Position numbers and translations under genes: made by a program
NCBI GenBank assembly: GCA_029959085.1
Contig: JARWIR010000001.1
Location: 70,804,899 to 70,868,898, forward strand
From: Nemophila menziesii
Lineage: Eukaryota > Streptophyta > Magnoliopsida > Boraginales > Hydrophyllaceae
Direction: 5' to 3'
Length of the DNA: 64,000 bases
In this document: in pieces, positions 9,753 to 19,513 of the stretch
Layout of the letters: each line of letters begins with the position of its first letter
How positions within the stretch are numbered: the stretch's first letter is position 1
The notes under the pieces: generated by a model
The model's database searches: none
Seen by the model: only the letters and a program-made list of their open reading frames with translations
What the model was told of the DNA's origin: nothing

Positions 9753-12700
9753 ACCTATCAGATAATGTTATACGAAAAGTAGATGGAGCAGATACTGCAC
9801 TTGACTTATGGGGTAAGCTTGAATCTCTTTACTCTTCACAATCTGCTCCTAATCTTGCTTTCTTGAAAAGAAACTTGTTTTCGTATAAAATGGATTCTTC
9901 TAAAACAATTGATGAAAATGTTGATGAGTTTTTAAAACTTAATCTTGTCCTTAAAGGTTCTGATATGGCTTTAGATGAGACCTCTAAATGCATGATCCTT
10001 TTGAATGCTATTCCTGACTCTTATCAAGTAGTTAAAGATGCGTTTCAATATTCTACTGTTATTCCTACATTTGATCAAATTGTTGCCTCTCTGAAAACTA
10101 GGGAACTTGAATTAAAGAATATTAAACGTGTGGGAAATAATTTGTTTGTGAATCATAAAACTGATAGTCATGAGCATGTTAAGAACAATAAGAATAAGAA
10201 AAAGTATAAGGGAAATAAGAATAAGGAAACTCGTAAATGTTATCATTGTGGTAAACCAGGCCATATTAAGAAGAATTGTTATGCGCTTAAGAACAAAAAT
10301 AACAATAATAATATTGAAACCAATATTGCATGTATGCCCCATAAGATTGATGATACTTGTGAGGTCCTTAATGTGTCAGACATTGCTTGTAAGTCTAATT
10401 GGATTTTAGATTCTGGTTGTACATTTCACATGAGCCCTAATAAAGATTGGTTTGTGGATTTGATTGAAACTAATGTTGAAACTGTGTATATGGGTAATAA
10501 TAATACATGTCAGGTAGCTGGTATTGGTAAAATAAATTTGAGACTTAATAATGGTAAACATGTGACCCTTACTGATGTTAGATGGATTCCTGATCTAAAA
10601 AGAAACCTTATCTCTTTAGGTGTTTTAGATGACTTGGGTTGTGTTTATAAAGTTTCAAATGGTGTTATAAATGTGTTTAAACATGATAAACTTGTTTTAT
10701 GCGGTAAGAAAATGTCTGGCCTATACATTCTTGATGGTATGTGTATTGAAAATGATATGAACTCTGTTAGTACTAACCTTGATAATGCAGCTACTGTTAA
10801 GTGGCATTTAAGACTTGGCCATATGAGCCAATTAGGCTTGAATGTGCTAAGTAAGGATGGAATGTTTGGTAAGGATACTATCTCTAATCTTTCTTTTTGC
10901 GAGCCTTGTGTGTTAGCTAAGCAACACAGAATGAAATTTAATGTGGGTGTTCATATGTCTAAATCAATACTTGAATACATACATGCTGATTTGTGGGGAC
11001 CTGATAAGTATGAAACACATGGGGGTAGAAAATATTTCTTGTCCCATGTAGATGATTATTCTAGGCGTGTTTGGACTTTTTTGTTGAAAAATAAAAGTGA
11101 TACTTTTGAAACAATAATAGATTGGCTTATCTTGTATGAAAACCAAACTGGAAAGCATGTTAAAACTTTTAGAACTGATAATGGTCTTGAATTTTGCAAT
11201 CAAGAATTTGATAATTTTTGTAAATTGCGAGGCATATTAAGACATAGAACTGTTAGAAAAACACCACAACAAAATGGTGTAGCTGAAAGAATGAATAGAA
11301 CTTTATTAGAAAAATTTAGATGCCTCCTATTCACATCTGGTATGCCTAAATCTTTTTGGGGTGAAGCACTATATGCTGCTACCTATTTGATAAATAGAAG
11401 TCCCAATAGATCTCTTAGTATGAAATGTCCCATGGAATTGTGGAACAATAAAAAACCTGATTTGTCTAATTTGCGCATATTTGGTTGTGCTGCATATGCT
11501 CATAATAGGGAAGGAAAATTAGATCCTAGATCTCTTAAATGTGTTTTCTTGGGTTATCAAACTATGCATGGTACTAAAGGTTATAGATTGTGGGATAAAA
11601 GTGCTAAAGGCATTAAAGTCATTATTAGTAGGGATGTAATATTTGATGAATCTAACTTTCCTTGCAAGAATGACTCTGTGATTTCAGGTATTGACTCAAA
11701 TAAGGCAGATACTACACCTGAAAAGGTCACTACTGATAGAACAAAGTTTGAGATGGAGCCTTTACAAGCTGGAAATGATGAGAGCAATCCTGATCCAGCT
11801 ACAGAAGAAGAAGATTCAGAACCTCAGCCATCTGAGCAGCCAGGTAACACTGAGCCACACTCAGAAACTGAGGATCTTCAAGAATCACTTCAACAAAGTC
11901 TCTCAAACTATCAGCTAACTAGAGATAGAGAAAAGAGGGATCCTAAGCCCTCTACAAGGTATTCTTATGCTGAGTTAGTCTATACTGCCTTAATTGCAGC
12001 TTCTGAGGTAATACATTCTGAACCTGAAACTTATAGTGAGGTGCTTAAGTCTAGTGATAAACATGAATGGTTAAAAGCTATGAAAGAAGAAATGCAATCT
12101 TTACATGTTAACAAAACTTGGATTCTTGTTAAAAACCCACCTGGACAAAAACTTGTTGATTGTAGATGGTTGTTTAAATTAAAAGAGGGTGTTAATGAAT
12201 CTGATCCCCCTAGATTTAAGGCTAGACTTGTAGCTAAGGGCTATACACAAAGGGAAGGTGTTGACATTCATGAAATATTTGCTCCTGTTGTGAAATTTAA
12301 AACTATAAGAATCATGCTTTCATATGTAGCTTGTTATAATTTGGAATTAGAACAACTTGATGTTAAAACTGCTTTTTTACATGGTGAACTTGAGGAGAAA
12401 ATCTATATGAAACAACCTGAGGGTTTTCTTAATATTAAACATCCTGAACATGTTTGTTTGCTTCAAAAATCTTTATATGGTCTTAAACAATCCCCTCGGC
12501 AATGGTATAAAAAGTTTGATAATTTTGTTTTGAGCCTTGGATTTAAAAGAAGTGCTTATGACAATTGTTTGTACTTTAACATTGATTCAAAGAATGTGAT
12601 ATTTTTTCTATTATATGTTGATGATATGCTACTAATTAGCAATTCTTTGCAGAGTATAAATGATTTAAAAGCAAATCTAAATTCTGAATTTGAAATGAAG

Positions 12701-13579
12701 GATTTAGGTAAGGCCAAGAAAATCTTGGGTATGATCATAGAAAGAGACAGAAATAAAAACAGTCTCAAGTTGCATCAAAAACCTTATCTGATAAAGTTGG
12801 TTGAGAAATTTGGAAATCTGAATTGTAAAAGGGTAGAAATGCCTTTAGCTGGGCATTTTATCTTAAGTAAGACTCAGTGTCCTCAAAATGCCACTGAGAA
12901 AGTAAAAATGAGTTATATACCTTACTCAAATGTTATTGGTTCTATTATGTATGCAATGATAAGTACAAGGCCTGATCTATCATATTCAATATCTTTACTC
13001 AGCAGATTTATGTCAAATCCTGGTCCTGAACATTGGACAGCTTTAAAATGGGTAGTTTCTTACATTAGCAGTACATTAAATGTTGGATTACAGTATGGTA
13101 AGTATGAAGTACCTTTTGAATTATGTGGATTTGTGGATGCTGATTATGCTGGTGATAGAGATAGTAGAAAATCTACTACAGCTTATTGTTTTGTACTTGG
13201 GAACAATTGTGTTACATGGAAATCTCAGTTACAGCCCTTAGTGGCTTTATCAACCACTGAATCTGAATATGTAGCTATTTGTGATTGTTTCAAAGAAGCT
13301 ATCTGGTTACAAGGTTTGACTAAGGAATTACAGTTGACTAAGTCAACTGCTACTATATTTAGTGACAGTCAAAGTGCTATACAATTGAGCAAAAATCCTA
13401 TGTACCATGAAAGAACTAAGCATGTAGATGTGAAGTTCCATTTTATCAGAACTTGGCTTGTAACTGAAGGAATTAAGTTGTTGAAAATAAAGACTGAAGA
13501 TAATCCAGCAGATATGGGAACTAAAATTGTTACAGTTAGCAAATTTAAGCATTGCTTGAATCTGCTGAACATTCTTTAA
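9695..13579 (+). CDS. Copia gag-pol polyprotein (gag, PR, INT, RT, RNase H)
   Basis: This is one open frame of 1294 codons; its first ~10 codons are probably out of the true gag frame. Approximate residue positions: gag 20-170; zinc knuckle CYHCGKPGHIKKNC at 182; aspartic protease active site WILDSGC at 236; integrase zinc finger H-x3-H ... CEPC at 371-408. The integrase core runs from HADLWGP (D, ~430) through RTDNG (D, ~494) to QQNGVAE (E, ~531). Reverse transcriptase runs from WILVKNPPG (~808) with LDVKTAFLHGELEE (~886) and the catalytic YVDDMLL (~974). RNase H has DADYAGD, STTESEY and DSQSAIQL near 1150-1240. All key catalytic residues look present and no stop interrupts. INT before RT makes it Ty1/copia, and the motifs are nearest the TNT1/Tork lineage. 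Confidence 0.95.
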   Translation: MVQRIFEKKREEAYNLLFLNLSDNVIRKVDGADTALDLWGKLESLYSSQSAPNLAFLKRNLFSYKMDSSKTIDENVDEFLKLNLVLKGSDMALDETSKCMILLNAIPDSYQVVKDAFQYSTVIPTFDQIVASLKTRELELKNIKRVGNNLFVNHKTDSHEHVKNNKNKKKYKGNKNKETRKCYHCGKPGHIKKNCYALKNKNNNNNIETNIACMPHKIDDTCEVLNVSDIACKSNWILDSGCTFHMSPNKDWFVDLIETNVETVYMGNNNTCQVAGIGKINLRLNNGKHVTLTDVRWIPDLKRNLISLGVLDDLGCVYKVSNGVINVFKHDKLVLCGKKMSGLYILDGMCIENDMNSVSTNLDNAATVKWHLRLGHMSQLGLNVLSKDGMFGKDTISNLSFCEPCVLAKQHRMKFNVGVHMSKSILEYIHADLWGPDKYETHGGRKYFLSHVDDYSRRVWTFLLKNKSDTFETIIDWLILYENQTGKHVKTFRTDNGLEFCNQEFDNFCKLRGILRHRTVRKTPQQNGVAERMNRTLLEKFRCLLFTSGMPKSFWGEALYAATYLINRSPNRSLSMKCPMELWNNKKPDLSNLRIFGCAAYAHNREGKLDPRSLKCVFLGYQTMHGTKGYRLWDKSAKGIKVIISRDVIFDESNFPCKNDSVISGIDSNKADTTPEKVTTDRTKFEMEPLQAGNDESNPDPATEEEDSEPQPSEQPGNTEPHSETEDLQESLQQSLSNYQLTRDREKRDPKPSTRYSYAELVYTALIAASEVIHSEPETYSEVLKSSDKHEWLKAMKEEMQSLHVNKTWILVKNPPGQKLVDCRWLFKLKEGVNESDPPRFKARLVAKGYTQREGVDIHEIFAPVVKFKTIRIMLSYVACYNLELEQLDVKTAFLHGELEEKIYMKQPEGFLNIKHPEHVCLLQKSLYGLKQSPRQWYKKFDNFVLSLGFKRSAYDNCLYFNIDSKNVIFFLLYVDDMLLISNSLQSINDLKANLNSEFEMKDLGKAKKILGMIIERDRNKNSLKLHQKPYLIKLVEKFGNLNCKRVEMPLAGHFILSKTQCPQNATEKVKMSYIPYSNVIGSIMYAMISTRPDLSYSISLLSRFMSNPGPEHWTALKWVVSYISSTLNVGLQYGKYEVPFELCGFVDADYAGDRDSRKSTTAYCFVLGNNCVTWKSQLQPLVALSTTESEYVAICDCFKEAIWLQGLTKELQLTKSTATIFSDSQSAIQLSKNPMYHERTKHVDVKFHFIRTWLVTEGIKLLKIKTEDNPADMGTKIVTVSKFKHCLNLLNIL

Positions 13580-13731
13580 CTCTTTATTTTCTGATTTTGA
13601 TAATTATAAATTATTAACTTGTGGTTTTAATAATTATTGCAGATTTAATTATTTTGAAGCAACCAGATGGTGCTAAGCTTACTTGAACACGTGGAGGACA
13701 ACTAATGATGAAGAGCTATGAAGTTTGACTT

Positions 13732-13743
13732 TAAGGTGGAGAT
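13732..13743 (+). other. Polypurine tract of the young copia element
   Basis: TAAGGTGGAGAT abuts the 3' LTR and would prime plus-strand DNA synthesis. The 150 bases between the pol stop and this tract hold nothing else recognisable. Confidence 0.8.
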
Positions 13744-14396
13744 TGTTGATATTTGGTAAAGTCAAAAGGTTGGTCAAATGGTCCAGTTGGCATCTTATGT
13801 GGCAATACACTTCAGCAAGTGATATGGGCTATTTATCGGGTTATAACTTGCACCGCCTTACTTATGAGACTTAATCTCACGCGTTGATCAAGTACCACTT
13901 TGGACGGCTCAGATTAAAACCCGTTGAGGGCCATATAAAAGACACAAGTCTTCAGACTTGGTCATAACTTACTCTCTCGTCTTTGACTCTTCGCTCTCTT
14001 CTCTCTCTTGTTCTTCAGATATCTTTTAGGGTTTTGTAAACATTATCAATCTATCTTATAAGATTGATAATTAGAATAGTTGTAATCAAGTATTATACTT
14101 GTAGATTGAGTAGCTGTTCTCGATTGATCTTAGGGTTTCACGCTGAAACTCTTGTGGTGTTCTATTCTTGTAAATCCTGTAATCTGAAGTTGTAACCGTG
14201 TTCATATAGTAAGCGAAGCATCATGTGAGGGTGGCTTCAACGTGGATGTAGGCATATTGCTGAACCACGATATATCCTTGTGTTCTTTAATTTCTGCATT
14301 TATCTTTTTCTGGGTTTGATTTGTTTTTCAACCATAGATCTATTTGATCTATTTTCACCAAAGATTTATTACGTTTTGCTAAGAGTTTTTACAACA
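13744..14396 (+). repeat. 3' LTR of the young copia element
   Basis: 653 bp, the same length as the 5' LTR, with seven differences. It is followed directly by the TSD AAGAA. Confidence 0.95.
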
Positions 14397-14401
14397 AAGA
14401 A

Positions 14402-14601
14402 GATGAAGAAGAACCTTCTTAAGATGCTATTAAAGTAAGGAGCTTATGAACACTTTCAAGACCAGATGCATCTTCATGAACATCATTTTCTCCTACTGCA
14501 AAAGAGTTGTTGTTTATGTAACTATTCATCATGAGCTCACCAGCCATGGCAATGGAGAAGGCTTTTGGGAAATCTATATAATTTGTAATATAGTACTCCA
14601 A
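14402..14601 (-). pseudogene. Captured WRKY group IId 5' end (first exon start)
   Basis: An ATG at 14547 (minus strand) opens a frame that reads MAGELMM, then a short linker, then GENDVHEDASGLESVHKLL. This matches the conserved N-terminus of plant WRKY group IId transcription factors (MA-V/x-ELMM ... A-x-x-E-A-A-S-G-L-E-S-V-x-K-L-I). A stop at 14419-14421 follows LIAS, so the captured copy is broken. About 50 bases of AT-rich leader with TATATAAAC lie upstream, between the ATG and the TIR. The frame would continue at 8622 and below, on the other side of the copia insertion. Confidence 0.75.
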
Positions 14602-14689
14602 TGTTTATATAGGAGTCTGTAAATATATGAAGTTGAAGAGGACGGGAGAATGGTCTCCAAGTGGCGTCGGTTTTCTTGTGCAGGAGAGT

Positions 14690-15046
14690 GTGAAACTAGA
14701 TTCCGGTGGTGGTCGAAGCTTGGCTCCTAGTAGTTGCGGCAGTTGAATAGATTTTTTGTTGTTGTTGTTCTTATGTGAGTGTGAAGAAGACGAATGCTTT
14801 TAGTTTTTAGTTTTTTATTAATAAAATAAGAGTTTAATTTTTGTTACTGATTTAAAATGTTTTTAATAATAAAAAATGATTAAATAATCGCACATGCTAA
14901 CTTAACGGAGAAAATGGATGAAATCCGTCCACATGGGGTAACAAGTCACGTTTTGAGAAGTTAGGGGGTAAATTTACACTTTATACAAAACAAGGGGTAA
15001 GATGACAATTCAGGGAAAGTACAGGGAGCATGTAGTGTATTTACTT
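14690..15046 (-). repeat. Right TIR of the Pack-MULE
   Basis: It is the inverted partner of the left TIR, at roughly 80-85% identity by eye. It ends ATTTACTT against the TSD TAGAATAAA. It contains a single copy of the GAGCCAAGCTTCGACCACCA unit that is triplicated on the left. Confidence 0.85.
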
Positions 15047-15806
15047 TAGAATAAAAAATATATAAAGGAAAACTAATTAAAACTAAAGACATATTCATGC
15101 TTAAAATAGAAAATAAATCTAAGTTATTGTTGGTGACGAAGGGATTCGGGGATTGGTTAAGGTAGAATAGCTGGCTTCATAGACAAACCCTAGTTCTTCC
15201 TCTTCCTTTTACTCTAGCGCTTCTCCCCTTCTAAGTTGCTTCTTGTCTTGGATAAAAGATGTTGTGTACTGATGTGGGGTTGCAAAATAGCTTATATATG
15301 TTCTAGAAATGTTTGGGTCCCCTTTAGGCTTGCTTAATTAGGTTTAGAAGGGGCCCAACCCATTTTACTAACCAGATTTCTGGTTCAAACCACGGTGGAA
15401 GAAAATAGTATAACTTCTTCATCTTAGATCTAAATCAAAAGGAACCAGGTCAAAAGTTCTCACCAAAAAGTCGTAGTCACTGAAACACTAAGGCGCAAAT
15501 ATTTCTCCGGCAAACGCTCCAACTTCCCAAAGTAGCTCGAAGCTCAATTTCCACTTTTAATTGGGGTTTATCTTGACTTATTAACTTCTTCTCCTAATCT
15601 TAGACCCTTGTATCAAGCATGTAACTATAATCTACACACTTAACACACAATTAAGGCACAAAAGCTCTATAGATAGTAATAAGTCCAAAACTAGAAGTAA
15701 AAGGGCAATATAGCAAATAACAGGGAAAAATCCCACACTTAGACCCAATAAACTCTCTAATAATGTCTCTTGAGTGAATTAATCCATCACAAAAGTAGAG
15801 ACATCA

Positions 15807-16171
15807 TAGGCATCACAAATTTCATGATCTTCTGAATAGCTCGTACTGGATCTTAGTGAGCATCTCCACTATAAGTCTCGTAGCTCAATAATTGACTAAG
15901 CATTTCTCGACCAGGCTTGAAACTGACGACTTGAACGGTTGGGGGCAAATCCTCAAGGTTTAAATCTAAATGGAATATCCATTTCAGGAATACCTTGAAC
16001 TTGATTATTAGGTGGATTCGTTCTATTCACATTCACTGGGACCATCTCTAGTCTTTGATCCTTTAAGATTAAACATTTTAAATATGTAGAAAGACAAAAC
16101 AATACAAAGTAAAGCCAAAAACAACTAAACACTAATATACAATATATAAACACAAAAATATAACGAATATA
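15807..16171 (-). pseudogene. Gypsy gag N-terminal fragment
   Basis: Read leftward, the frame carries a proline-rich N-terminal segment (PVNVNRTNPPNNQ), FKP, then an ELRDL-like block and ICDAYD, which match the start of the gag at 36.7-37.1 kb (FKP/FRPDPG... REFMKICDAYI). It is interrupted by stops. It continues at 4002 and below, on the other side of the solo LTR. It lies immediately inside the primer site at 16172-16190, where gag should begin. Confidence 0.7.
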
Positions 16172-16190
16172 GTCCCCGGCAACGGCGCCA
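16172..16190 (-). other. Gypsy primer binding site
   Basis: The minus strand reads TGGCGCCGTTGCCGGGGAC, the standard primer site of plant Athila/Tat gypsy elements (tRNA-Asp type). It lies 6 bases inside the LTR end. This is the cleanest of four such sites in the window. Confidence 0.9.
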
Positions 16191-16196
16191 AAAACT

Positions 16197-16800
16197 TGTC
16201 GTCCCCAAATGAGTGAAAGAATCAATACTCAAGAGGGTGACTCCTCGAAAGTGTACGAGTCGTTGACAAGTAATAAAGATAAGTACAACAGTTATCGTCT
16301 CTACATGGACTATTAAAGTTACGATCAATGTGTTCCAGAAGTATAATAATGTAGAGTTGCAAGGTAATGACAATAATATAAATGATCTTTGTTATGTTTT
16401 TGTTAATTAACTAAATTGAAATAAAATAAATATTAACTCAAAAATAAATACAAATTAAAATGATAATTAAACGAAAGAGATGAGAGATATGCTTGATTCT
16501 TGCGAGTAATTCCCCTAATCAACTATATAAATGTTATTCGATATAAGGGCGAATTAGGCTTTTCCAATTAGCCTGGATTCAAAAGTCTGTCTAACTCCCT
16601 CTCAGGTAGCTTAGAAGTTATCCTATGACACTAGTGACCCTTCCTGTTAACCCTGCAAATGCTTTCGAATGCTAAAGTTTCAAACCCTATTGACTATCTA
16701 GCTAGGAAAGAACTCCCAGTTCACTACCGTATACTAGACACTTATATACTAATTTCAAAATCGGACCCCCCCCCCTCCAGGGTGATAGCTAAAAGTCTAA
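16197..16800 (-). repeat. Truncated 5' LTR of the minus-strand gypsy element
   Basis: The LTR end reads GGGGACGACA on the minus strand, close to the GGGGACGGCA end of the solo LTR at 4003, so both are one family. About 600 bp survive, including the segment with CTAGCTAGGAAAG and a 10-base C run near 16768. The remainder of the LTR is missing where LINE sequence begins, so the far boundary is approximate. Confidence 0.75.
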
Positions 16801-16859
16801 AAACACCCAAAAATTTGATATTTATAATAATGTTTTGTATAAAAATGGTTATGCCTCTG

Positions 16860-18845
16860 GCAAAAAAAGTATAACAAAAGTGGTAATAATACTCCTATTG
16901 AAGTTAAAACATTTCTCTAACTAGATTATGATAAATTGTCTTATGGACAGAGAAATATCTTGGTATACCTACTTCTTGGGTTAAATACAAGGTCAAAGAT
17001 TTAGAGTGGTTAGCTGACTTAATTATCTTCAGAATGGAGTCTTAGGATACTAAACTTCTATCGAACATTGGAAAAGAAGACATAATCAAAGAAATAATCA
17101 TCTCCATCCCTAATCATATGATGTATGTATTCCTTCTTCCAAAAAAATTTATCAAACACTTGGATTAATTAGTGGATGAATTATTTTGGGGTAACAAGGG
17201 ACAATCTAAAATTCATTGGATTGGATGAAACACTCTTATAGAAAGTAAGCCAAATGGTGGAATTGGCTTTTAAGATTTTCATAACTCCAATATTTATGTA
17301 CTTGCATCTAATGCATGGAAATTATTGTTAAACCCTAAGTCTTTACTCTTCCAAATCCTTAAAGGAAAGTACATCCCTAACTCAATATTTTTAGAGGCTG
17401 AGGTTGGGACCAACTATTTATGGGGACGGAAGAGTTTAATTACAGATAACAAAAAATTATCCTCCAATTTTTTGGTAAATTGGAGATGGTAAAAGCATCA
17501 AAATCTGGAAAGATAAATAGATCCCTAGGGACCAACCTATTATTAAGCCTTTGGGAAACAATAATAATTATGTTAGTGATCTTCTTCATAATGAAAAAAA
17601 TTTGGAGTCTTTATCTTATGAAATCTTTATTCCCTCCTAAAATTGTAGCAACCATAGGTAAAATCCACTTAGTTACTTTAACTGGTCTTCAATTGGGTAG
17701 ACTCACCTTCTGGTGGACTCACAATTAAGGAATCTTATGGACACCTTAGGAAGGCTCAAGAGGAAGAATCCAAAATGATATTAAAGGTAACTTTTCTTCT
17801 TCCAAAAAAGTGTGGTGGTTCATTTGGAACCTCAATATTTCTCCTAAAAATTAAACTTTCCTTTGGAGAGCTTGTAAATATGGGATCCCTACAAACAAAA
17901 ACAGTTATAATAGAAAATTAACAAACTTCCCTCTTGTAGCATTTGTAATACTAAATCTCAAACAACTGGACATACTCTTTTCCATTGCAACTAGGCCAGA
18001 GATGTTGGGATAGCCTCTCTGCTTAATTTTCTCTCCGCAAATGGTACCACTGGAAGAGTTGATACTTGGCTTGACTAACTCATTGACCACTTCCAGTCTG
18101 GTGCTCTAGTAGATGATAAAGCCAAATATTTAGTTTCCTACCTTGTCTAGCACATGTAGAAAGACATAAATGAATATGTTTTCAGAAACATAGTTCCTAA
18201 CCTTTTAATCACTATCAAGAAATCTATAAAAACCCGTGATGATTACTTAAAGCTAATAGCAAATAATTTGAGGTTAGCAACAATATCATCCTTGAAGGGT
18301 TAAATAATAACATTAATAATATTGCTAATAATTAATATGTTAACAGATTTGATAGATGGAATCCTCCTAATAAAGGAAGAATAAAAATCAATTTTGATGT
18401 TTCTTATATTTCTAACAGATGTATTGCATCTATTACTTGTGTGCCCAATAATGATGGAGGACTTATTTTGGATGGAAATATTTCATGTGTGGGGGGACTT
18501 ACACCATTGGAGGCTAAAAGAGGAGGAGTTTATCAAACTTGTAATCTGGCTACTACCTTTCTCAAGGAGTCAACTACAACAAAAATGATTGCACAACTTT
18601 GATCGACATCTTATTTCGTAAAAGGTTTAGTATCCCTCATAACATTTATTTTATTTTTAAGGATATTTTGCATATTGGTCATTTTTGTAATATTAAGTTC
18701 TCTTTCATTTTTAGAAGGAAGAACAAGGTAGCTGATTGGGTTACGAAACAAGACCTACACGGTAACTTGTTTTGTTTTTGGATGATCAACCATACATTCC
18801 AATTGACTAATTTGTTACTTAAAGGCTAAATTGCTCTAGGTGTTT
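16860..18845 (+). pseudogene. LINE relic, 5'-truncated (RT thumb, zinc finger, RNase H)
   Basis: Broken frames give in order YLGIPTSWVKYK, WWGNKG-like WGNKGQSKIHW, the NGGIGF block, LLNPKSLLFQILKGKY, and further down an RNase H-like INFDVSY ... EGRTRWLIGLR region near 18380-18760. This order (reverse transcriptase C-terminal part, zinc-finger region, then RNase H) is that of plant L1-type LINEs and matches the two minus-strand LINE copies in this window. There are many stops and frameshifts. The 5' part with endonuclease and RT palm is absent, as expected from incomplete reverse transcription. Confidence 0.7.
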
Positions 18846-18960
18846 GTTAACCATGATATTTTTTTAATCGAAATTTTTATTCATCTAACAAAAATCATGA
18901 CAACGTTACGAATTTGATAAGTCGGTTAAACTAAAACTCATAATCTATGAAGTTTAAATA

Positions 18961-19164
18961 TATCATCAATACTCCATATAATTCACATATAAAGAAACTA
19001 CTCGTTCAGAAGTGCTTATTTTAGATTAAAAAATATCTTTTTAATAAAATTAGTAACTTGTGAAAGGTCATTGTTTGTCTATAAATAAGATCCCCCACTT
19101 GTAACTTGATAGTTGTGAAATAATACATTTTCTCTCTTTCACTAATCTTATTTTATTTCTAACA
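18961..19164 (+). repeat. Probable 5' LTR of an old copia element
   Basis: The 3' part (AACTTGTGAAAGGTCATTG ... ATAAATAAGATCCCCC ... TTTCTAACA) is clearly homologous to 45911-46021. It is followed by CGTTATCAACACAA, resembling the leader found after many plant copia LTRs. The left boundary is uncertain; AAATA before 18961 also follows 46021 and could be a TSD, but it is AT-rich and weak. Confidence 0.6.
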
Positions 19165-19382
19165 CGTTATCAACACAAATAAGTCTCTTTCTCCAAAGTG
19201 TAGTAGGATAGCATAGAAGGTAATATAATCCGTCAACAAAGTATATTATTGAATAGATGTTTATTTCATTGTTTATTTGAATTTTGTTAAATAAGCGTTT
19301 ACTTAAACTAGTATCACAAATCATATTTTGGTTGTAATATGTACGAACTTTGTGTCATCTTGATGAATTTAATAATATCTTC

Positions 19383-19479
<97 letters not shown>
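19383..19479 (+). repeat. (ATT)n microsatellite
   Basis: About 97 bases of uninterrupted TAT/ATT repeat lie where the copia gag gene should be. Gag is otherwise missing between the LTR and the protease. Confidence 0.95.
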
Positions 19480-19513
19480 GTTCTCTGACTATATTTATGT
19501 TCGTTATAGAAAA

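Larger units (their letters stand above)
8628..14396 (+). mobile_element. Young full-length Ty1/copia retrotransposon (Tork/TNT1-like)
   Basis: Two 653-bp LTRs (8628-9280, 13744-14396) start TGTTGATA and end ACAACA, flanked by a perfect 5-bp TSD AAGAA (8623-8627, 14397-14401). I count 7 substitutions and no indels between them, about 1.1%. That is under a million years at commonly used plant rates of 0.7-1.3e-8 per site per year. A primer site follows the 5' LTR and a polypurine tract precedes the 3' LTR. The interior encodes gag, protease, integrase, reverse transcriptase and RNase H in copia order. All sequence parts for transposition are present except for one frameshift near the gag start. 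It is inserted inside the captured WRKY fragment of the Pack-MULE. Confidence 0.95.
7579..15046. mobile_element. Non-autonomous Pack-MULE carrying WRKY sequence
   Basis: A perfect 9-bp TSD, TAGAATAAA, flanks it at 7570-7578 and 15047-15055. Long terminal inverted repeats run about 7579-7998 and 14690-15046, with GTAAAT at the tips and repeated TTACCCCCTAA motifs. Removing the 5.77-kb copia insertion leaves about 1.7 kb. The interior is not transposon coding sequence but a fragment of a WRKY group IId gene on the minus strand, which makes this a Pack-MULE (a MULE that has captured host gene sequence). It has no transposase. A related MULE at 52.8 kb has the same style of ends and is a plausible source of transposase. 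Confidence 0.85.
4003..15806 (-). mobile_element. Solo gypsy LTR, split into three pieces by later insertions
   Basis: The pieces are 4003-4426, 7240-7578 and 15056-15806, together about 1.5 kb. Read on the minus strand the LTR starts TGATGTCTCT at 15806 and ends GGGGACGGCA at 4003. The flanks are TAGGA (3998-4002) and TAGGC (15807-15811), a 5-bp TSD with one mismatch. Joining 4426 to 7240 restores the run CTCCCATCCGGG expected from sister LTRs (compare CTCCCATCAGGG near 20943). Joining 7578 to 15056 is defined by the perfect 9-bp MULE TSD. It interrupts the gag gene of the minus-strand gypsy element. Confidence 0.8.

Noticed and set aside
16659..16874. 71-codon frame covering the C run at 16768
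   Set aside because: It spans the junction of an LTR and LINE sequence and has no domain.
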